Shown here: piece after piece, positions 59,554-64,000 of the stretch
Numbering within the stretch: the first letter of the stretch is position 1
Layout of the letters: each line of letters starts with the position of its first letter
The notes under the pieces: model-generated
What the model saw: only the letters and a program-made list of their open reading frames with translations
Database searches by the model: none
What the model was told of the DNA's origin: nothing
Assembly: GCF_005080845.1 (NCBI RefSeq)
Contig: NZ_CP034858.1
Coordinates: 1 to 64,000, forward strand
Reading direction: 5' to 3'
DNA length: 64,000 nucleotides
From: Buchnera aphidicola (Rhopalosiphum padi)
GTDB lineage: Bacteria > Pseudomonadota > Gammaproteobacteria > Enterobacterales > Enterobacteriaceae
Program-made: the position numbers and the translations under genes

Positions 59554-61449
59554 CTAATCGTCCAAAAAACTACGCAGTACTTCTGATCTACTTGGATGAC
59601 GAAGTTTTCTTAATGCTTTTGCTTCTATTTGTCTTATTCTTTCTCGAGTGACATCAAATTGTTTTCCAACTTCTTCTAAAGTATGATCAGTATTCATATC
59701 AATTCCAAAACGCATACGAAGTACCTTTGCTTCACGAGCTGTAAGACCTGATAAAACATCATGTGTTGCTGATCTTAAGCTTTCAGATGTAGCTGAATCA
59801 AGTGGCAATTCTAATGTAGTATCTTCTATAAAATCACCTAAATGTGAATCATCATCATCACCAATAGGTGTTTCCATAGATATTGGTTCTTTAGCTATTT
59901 TTAAAACTTTTCTAATTTTATCTTCAGGAATTAACATTTTTTCAGAAAGTTCTTCTGGAGTTGGTTCTCGTCCTATTTCTTGAAGCATTTGTCTAGAAAT
60001 TCGGTTAAGTTTATTAATAGTTTCTATCATATGTACAGGGATTCGAATAGTTCGTGCTTGATCAGCGATAGAACGAGTAATGGCTTGTCTGATCCACCAA
60101 GTTGCATAAGTTGAAAATTTATAGCCTCGACGATATTCAAATTTATCTACTGCTTTCATAAGTCCAATATTACCTTCTTGAATTAAGTCTAAAAATTGTA
60201 GTCCTCTATTAGTATATTTTTTTGCAATAGAAATAACTAATCTTAAATTAGCTTCTACCATTTCTTTTTTTGCTCTTTTGGCTTTGGCTTCTCCAATAGA
60301 CATTCTTTTGTTAATATCTTTAACTTGCTCGATTGTTAAACCTGTTTCTTTTTCTATTTGACTTAGTTTTTTTATGCTAGAAAAAACTTTTTCTTTAACT
60401 CCTTCTAACTTTTCAGACCACGGTTGATTTGAATTTTGTTCTTTTTTAAACCAGTTTTCATCAGTTTCTTTTCCTGAAAAAATTTTTAAAAAAATTTTTT
60501 TAGGAATTTTACATTCTTCAATACATAATTTCATAATCATTCTTTCTTGTATTCTTACTCTATTCATCATATTCCGCATATTATTAACTAAATGATCAAA
60601 TTGTTTTGGAACTAATCTAAATTGTTTAAAAATTTCTGAAAGATTATAAATTTCTAACAATGAATCTTTGTGATTTCTATTTTTATTTTTAATTGTATTG
60701 CTTGTATTAGTATATTGCTTTCTTAATTCTTTAAATTTTTCATTAGCTAGCTCTGGATCAATGCTGTTTTCATCTTCGTTGTCATCTTCGTTGTCATCTT
60801 CGTTGTCATTTTCGTTGTCATCTTCGTTGTCATTTTCGTTGTCATCTTCGTTATTATCATTTTCATGAGTCATATCATCTAAAATTTCAGAACCAATATG
60901 TATTGTCGCTGTAGGATGAGAAAATATTTCTTCTGCATTTGGATCTACAAAGCCTGTTATTATATCAGATAATCGTATTTGACCAGTTTTAATTCGATCA
61001 TATTGTTCTAGAAGATAAGTAATAGCTTCTGGATATTCTGATACAGAAGATTGTACTTGATTAATTCCTTCTTCAATTCTTTTAGCTATATCAATTTCGC
61101 CTTCTCTTGTGAGTAATTCAACAGTGCCCATTTCTCGCATGTACATACGAACAGGATCAGTAGTTCTTCCTAATTCTGATTCAACACTTGATAAAACTTG
61201 CGTAGCAGCTTCAACTGCATCTTCGTCTGTATCTGTATTTATTTCATTTAAAATCAAATCGTCTGCATCAGGTGCTTCTTCGACAACTTGAATTCCCATA
61301 TCATTAATCATCTGAATAATGTCATCGATTTGTTCAGAATCAATAATTTCTTCTGGTAGATGATCATTAACTTCGGCATAGGTTAAATACCCTTGCTCCT
61401 TACCATGTGTAACAAGCAGCTTAAGTTGTGACTGTGGGTTTTGCTCCAT
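59554..61449 (-). CDS. rpoD: RNA polymerase sigma-70 factor RpoD
   Basis: Housekeeping sigma factor. It has 631 residues (613 in E. coli): region 1.1 at the N terminus, region 1.2 with [11 protein letters not shown], a non-conserved region, region 2 with [22 protein letters not shown] split by the usual WWIRQAITR, region 3, and region 4 with the helix-turn-helix near [14 protein letters not shown]. Residues about 196-228 are an acidic Asn/Glu/Asp repeat encoded by a 12-bp minisatellite; E. coli also has an acidic stretch here. It is the last gene of rpsU-dnaG-rpoD. Confidence 0.98.
   Translation of the reverse strand: MEQNPQSQLKLLVTHGKEQGYLTYAEVNDHLPEEIIDSEQIDDIIQMINDMGIQVVEEAPDADDLILNEINTDTDEDAVEAATQVLSSVESELGRTTDPVRMYMREMGTVELLTREGEIDIAKRIEEGINQVQSSVSEYPEAITYLLEQYDRIKTGQIRLSDIITGFVDPNAEEIFSHPTATIHIGSEILDDMTHENDNNEDDNENDNEDDNENDNEDDNEDDNEDENSIDPELANEKFKELRKQYTNTSNTIKNKNRNHKDSLLEIYNLSEIFKQFRLVPKQFDHLVNNMRNMMNRVRIQERMIMKLCIEECKIPKKIFLKIFSGKETDENWFKKEQNSNQPWSEKLEGVKEKVFSSIKKLSQIEKETGLTIEQVKDINKRMSIGEAKAKRAKKEMVEANLRLVISIAKKYTNRGLQFLDLIQEGNIGLMKAVDKFEYRRGYKFSTYATWWIRQAITRSIADQARTIRIPVHMIETINKLNRISRQMLQEIGREPTPEELSEKMLIPEDKIRKVLKIAKEPISMETPIGDDDDSHLGDFIEDTTLELPLDSATSESLRSATHDVLSGLTAREAKVLRMRFGIDMNTDHTLEEVGKQFDVTRERIRQIEAKALRKLRHPSRSEVLRSFLDD
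60769..60852. repeat. 12-bp minisatellite inside rpoD
   Basis: Six full copies of GTCATYTTCGTT at 60781-60852 plus most of a seventh at 60769-60780. On the coding strand each copy encodes Asn-Glu-Asp/Asn-Asp. The unit is a multiple of three, so copy-number change keeps the frame. Confidence 0.92.
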
Positions 61450-61527
61450 AGGAAAATATCCAAATTTTATTGATATAATGAATATTAATTGACTGTTTTA
61501 GTCAATAATGAATAATAATTGATGTTT

Positions 61528-63285
61528 TTAATGTAAATTAAAATAATTTTTTTTTGATAATTTTTTATTAATAGACCAAATCTCTTTTTTTTCGTCTATT
61601 GTTAGTCCCTTAACTCTTTCTTTTGCAATTAATTTTTCTTGTCTTTTTTCTAGAATTTTGCTGTATGTGTTTTTTAATAAATCTAAAAACATATTTCGAG
61701 TTTTTTCTTTAATTATCATATGATCCCATTTAGATAAAATTTTTAAAATATTAATTATTTTACTATTTCTGTAAAACTCTAATAATTGACCTGTGTTAAA
61801 ATTTGGATTATTAGAACATGTTTTTAAAATTTCTAAAAAAATAGGAAGTCCTTTTATTTTTTCATTTTCAAATTTTTTTGTTGAAGGTACCAATTTTGAT
61901 AAATTAGGATTTTGAATAAGTAAACTTATAAGTGTTCGCATAGGAGTATGTTTAATTTGAAATTGTAAATTTTTATTTTTTCTTTCTTTTTCATATAAAA
62001 ATTTTTCAAATTGATGATCATCTAAAATTCCTATTATCCTAGCTAATATTTGTCGTAAATAAATTCTTATTGTATCACTAGATATACAGTTTATTAAAGG
62101 TAAAGCACGTACGCTCAAATGAAACTTATCATCATTAGATGATAAATCGACGTTTTTTAAAATATTTTTAAAAAAAAATTTTGACATTGTAAGAGCATTG
62201 TCAATGCGTAATTGAAATTTTTTTTTACCTTCTTTTTTTATAATTGTATCTGGATCTTCATTTTTAGGTAACATTATAAATTTTATACTTTTTTCATCAG
62301 ATATATATGGTAATGCAATTTTTAAAGTTCTCCAAGAAGCATTTCTACCTGCATCATCACCATCGTAACAGTATATAACTGTATTAGTATGACGAAAAAG
62401 CATCTGTATATGTTCTTTTGTTATAGATGTACCTAATGATGAAACTACATATTCAATATTATATTGTGTTAACATAATAACATCTATATATCCTTCTACA
62501 ACTAATAGATGTTTTGGTTTGGAGTGTTTTTTTTTCACTTGATATAATCCATAGATTTGTTTTCCTTTATGAAAAATATCAGTTTCATGTGAATTAAGAT
62601 ATTTTGGTAAAATGTTATTTGTTATTGAACGTCCTCCAAAACTTGTAATTCTTCCATGTTGATCATGTATAGGAAAAATTATACGTCCCTGAAAGGGATC
62701 ATACACATATCCATTTTTATTAGTAGAAATTATTTTGTAATATAATAAATCTTTTTCAAAATCTTTTTTTATATTGAATTTTTTAGAAAATAAATTCCAT
62801 TTGTTACTTGAAAATCCAATACAAAAAAAATCAATCATATTTTTGTTGATTCCTCTTTCAATTAAGTATTTTTGTGCTGAATCAGTAAAAATAACGTTTT
62901 TTTGATATAATTTAGATATTTCATCCATTAATAAATATAATTTTTGTTTTTTTAGATAATAGTTTTTTTCAATTATACTTTTTTTATCAAATGGAATTTC
63001 AATACTATGAATCGTAGCGAGTTCTTCAATACTTTCTACAAAATTTAAATTATCGTAGTTAATTAAAAAATCAATTGCGTTTCCATGTGCATTACATCCA
63101 AAACAATAATAAAATTGTTTTTCATAGCTTACAGTAAAAGATGGGGTTTTATCATTATGGAAAGGACAATGAGTTTGATAATTTTTACCATTTTTTTTTA
63201 ATTTTATTCGTGTTTCTATAAGTTCAACAATATTAGTACGAAATAATAGTTCGTTAATAAAATATTTAGGTATTGTTCCAGACAT
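61528..63285 (-). CDS. dnaG: DNA primase
   Basis: Makes RNA primers at the fork. It has 585 residues (581 in E. coli). The zinc ligands Cys40, His43, Cys61 and Cys64 are at the E. coli positions; the TOPRIM catalytic core shows VEGYIDV and CYDGDDAGR. The C-terminal helicase-binding domain is diverged. It lies 70 bp after rpsU, with a hairpin in the gap. Confidence 0.97.
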   Translation of the reverse strand: MSGTIPKYFINELLFRTNIVELIETRIKLKKNGKNYQTHCPFHNDKTPSFTVSYEKQFYYCFGCNAHGNAIDFLINYDNLNFVESIEELATIHSIEIPFDKKSIIEKNYYLKKQKLYLLMDEISKLYQKNVIFTDSAQKYLIERGINKNMIDFFCIGFSSNKWNLFSKKFNIKKDFEKDLLYYKIISTNKNGYVYDPFQGRIIFPIHDQHGRITSFGGRSITNNILPKYLNSHETDIFHKGKQIYGLYQVKKKHSKPKHLLVVEGYIDVIMLTQYNIEYVVSSLGTSITKEHIQMLFRHTNTVIYCYDGDDAGRNASWRTLKIALPYISDEKSIKFIMLPKNEDPDTIIKKEGKKKFQLRIDNALTMSKFFFKNILKNVDLSSNDDKFHLSVRALPLINCISSDTIRIYLRQILARIIGILDDHQFEKFLYEKERKNKNLQFQIKHTPMRTLISLLIQNPNLSKLVPSTKKFENEKIKGLPIFLEILKTCSNNPNFNTGQLLEFYRNSKIINILKILSKWDHMIIKEKTRNMFLDLLKNTYSKILEKRQEKLIAKERVKGLTIDEKKEIWSINKKLSKKNYFNLH

Positions 63286-63312
63286 ATATTTTTTATATGG
63301 TAGAATAAAATT

Positions 63313-63332
63313 CCGTTCTTAAAAAAGAACGG
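63313..63332 (-). terminator. Attenuator hairpin between rpsU and dnaG
   Basis: CCGTTCTT at 63313-63320 pairs perfectly with AAGAACGG at 63325-63332 with a 4-base loop; on the minus strand it is followed by AATTTTATT. E. coli has terminator T1 at the same place, which limits dnaG expression relative to rpsU. Confidence 0.75.
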
Positions 63333-63355
63333 CTTTTTATTTTTTAAGAAATATG

Positions 63356-63571
<216 letters not shown>

Positions 63572-63591
63572 TCAAATTTTACCTCTATTAT

Positions 63592-63610
63592 TTATACTTG
63601 ATAAGTATAA
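63592..63610 (-). promoter_or_regulatory. Inverted repeat in the rpsU leader
   Basis: TTATACTT at 63592-63599 and AAGTATAA at 63603-63610 with a 3-base loop, 21 bases before the rpsU start. It could be an RNA hairpin or an operator. It does not match the LexA box (CTGT-N8-ACAG) that E. coli has before rpsU. Confidence 0.5.
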
Positions 63611-63816
63611 AAAATTAACAATTAATATTTTTTTAAATTATAGAATAGATCCTATATCAATTAAGATTATTTTGTAAAGTAGCATTATCTTTTATTTATT
63701 TTGATTTTTAACTTTTTTTAGAAAACTTATTAAGTAAGTTCTTTATCAATTTAAGAATATTAATTTTAGCAATATTAATTATTTTATTTTAAATTAATTT
63801 TATAGGTGTATGAAGA

Positions 63817-64000
63817 ATGAAAGTTTTAGGTATTGAAACATCTTGCGATGATACTGGTATAGCTATTTATGATGTTTCTAAAGGTTTATTAATTAATGAA
63901 TTGCATAGTCAGAAAAAAATACATGCTAATTACGGTGGTATTATTCCAGAATTAGCATCGCGTGAACATACAAGGAAAATAATTTTTTTGTTAGATAAAA
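63817..64000 (+). CDS. tsaD: tRNA N6-threonylcarbamoyladenosine transferase TsaD (Gcp), partial
   Basis: Only the first 61 codons are in the window. [19 protein letters not shown] and [16 protein letters not shown] match the N terminus of TsaD, the catalytic subunit that adds threonylcarbamoyl to A37 of ANN-decoding tRNAs. The metal-binding histidines lie beyond the edge. It is divergent from rpsU, as in E. coli. Confidence 0.95.
   Translation, partial: MKVLGIETSCDDTGIAIYDVSKGLLINELHSQKKIHANYGGIIPELASREHTRKIIFLLDK

Overview
The window is a stretch of chromosome from an obligate insect endosymbiont, almost certainly Buchnera aphidicola of an aphid. The evidence is the extreme A+T bias in coding and spacer DNA, proteins that align nearly end to end with Escherichia coli, the lack of any mobile element or prophage, and a collapsed enterobacterial gene order that runs oriC, mnmG, atp operon, gyrB-dnaN-dnaA, rpmH-rnpA-yidD-yidC-mnmE, groESL. 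The aphid host cannot be named from this sequence. Position 1 appears to lie inside oriC: a perfect DnaA box and an A+T-rich repeat tract precede mnmG, as at the R1/unwinding-element side of E. coli oriC.

Layout. 1-9.1 kb: part of oriC, mnmG, and the F1Fo ATP synthase operon atpBEFHAGDC. 9.1-14.1 kb (minus): gyrB, dnaN, dnaA. 14.5-18.3 kb: rpmH, rnpA, yidD, yidC, mnmE, then a convergent tRNA-Phe. 18.5-20.7 kb: groES-groEL behind a sigma-32 type promoter. 20.8-26.4 kb: epmB/efp, dnaC-dnaT, rsmD, ftsY, rpoH. 26.6-34.2 kb: glmS-glmU, yigL, metR/metE. 34.4-48.7 kb (all minus): purH, hupA, and the transcription/ribosomal block secE-nusG-rplKAJL-rpoBC. 49.1-49.5 kb: four tRNAs (Thr, Gly, Tyr, Thr). 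49.55-59.4 kb: murB, metF, argE, argCBGH, yibN, secB, cysE. 59.5-64 kb: the rpsU-dnaG-rpoD operon and the start of tsaD.

Functionally the window holds replication initiation and elongation parts, the core of RNA polymerase with both retained sigma factors (RpoD, RpoH), early ribosome and Sec/YidC components, chaperonin, the complete ATP synthase, both subunits of the MnmE-MnmG tRNA wobble modification enzyme, cell-wall precursor enzymes (GlmS, GlmU, MurB), and amino-acid genes expected of a nutritional symbiont (Arg, Met, Cys). PurH probably recycles the AICAR released by histidine synthesis.

I see no undescribed multi-gene system. The observations most worth a second look are small: murB is put out of frame by an 11-base poly(A) run just after its start codon, a candidate for rescue by transcriptional slippage; YibN is a rhodanese-fold protein with no cysteine at all; tRNA-Gly has an A.C mismatch in its acceptor stem and no tRNA encodes CCA; rpoD carries an in-frame 12-bp minisatellite; several strong hairpins sit at operon joints (atpE/atpF, rplL/rpoB, rpsU/dnaG, metE/purH); and deletions have left compact scars where tufB, ftsEX, rsmG-atpI, recF, birA-coaA and grxC/gpsA lie in E. 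coli.
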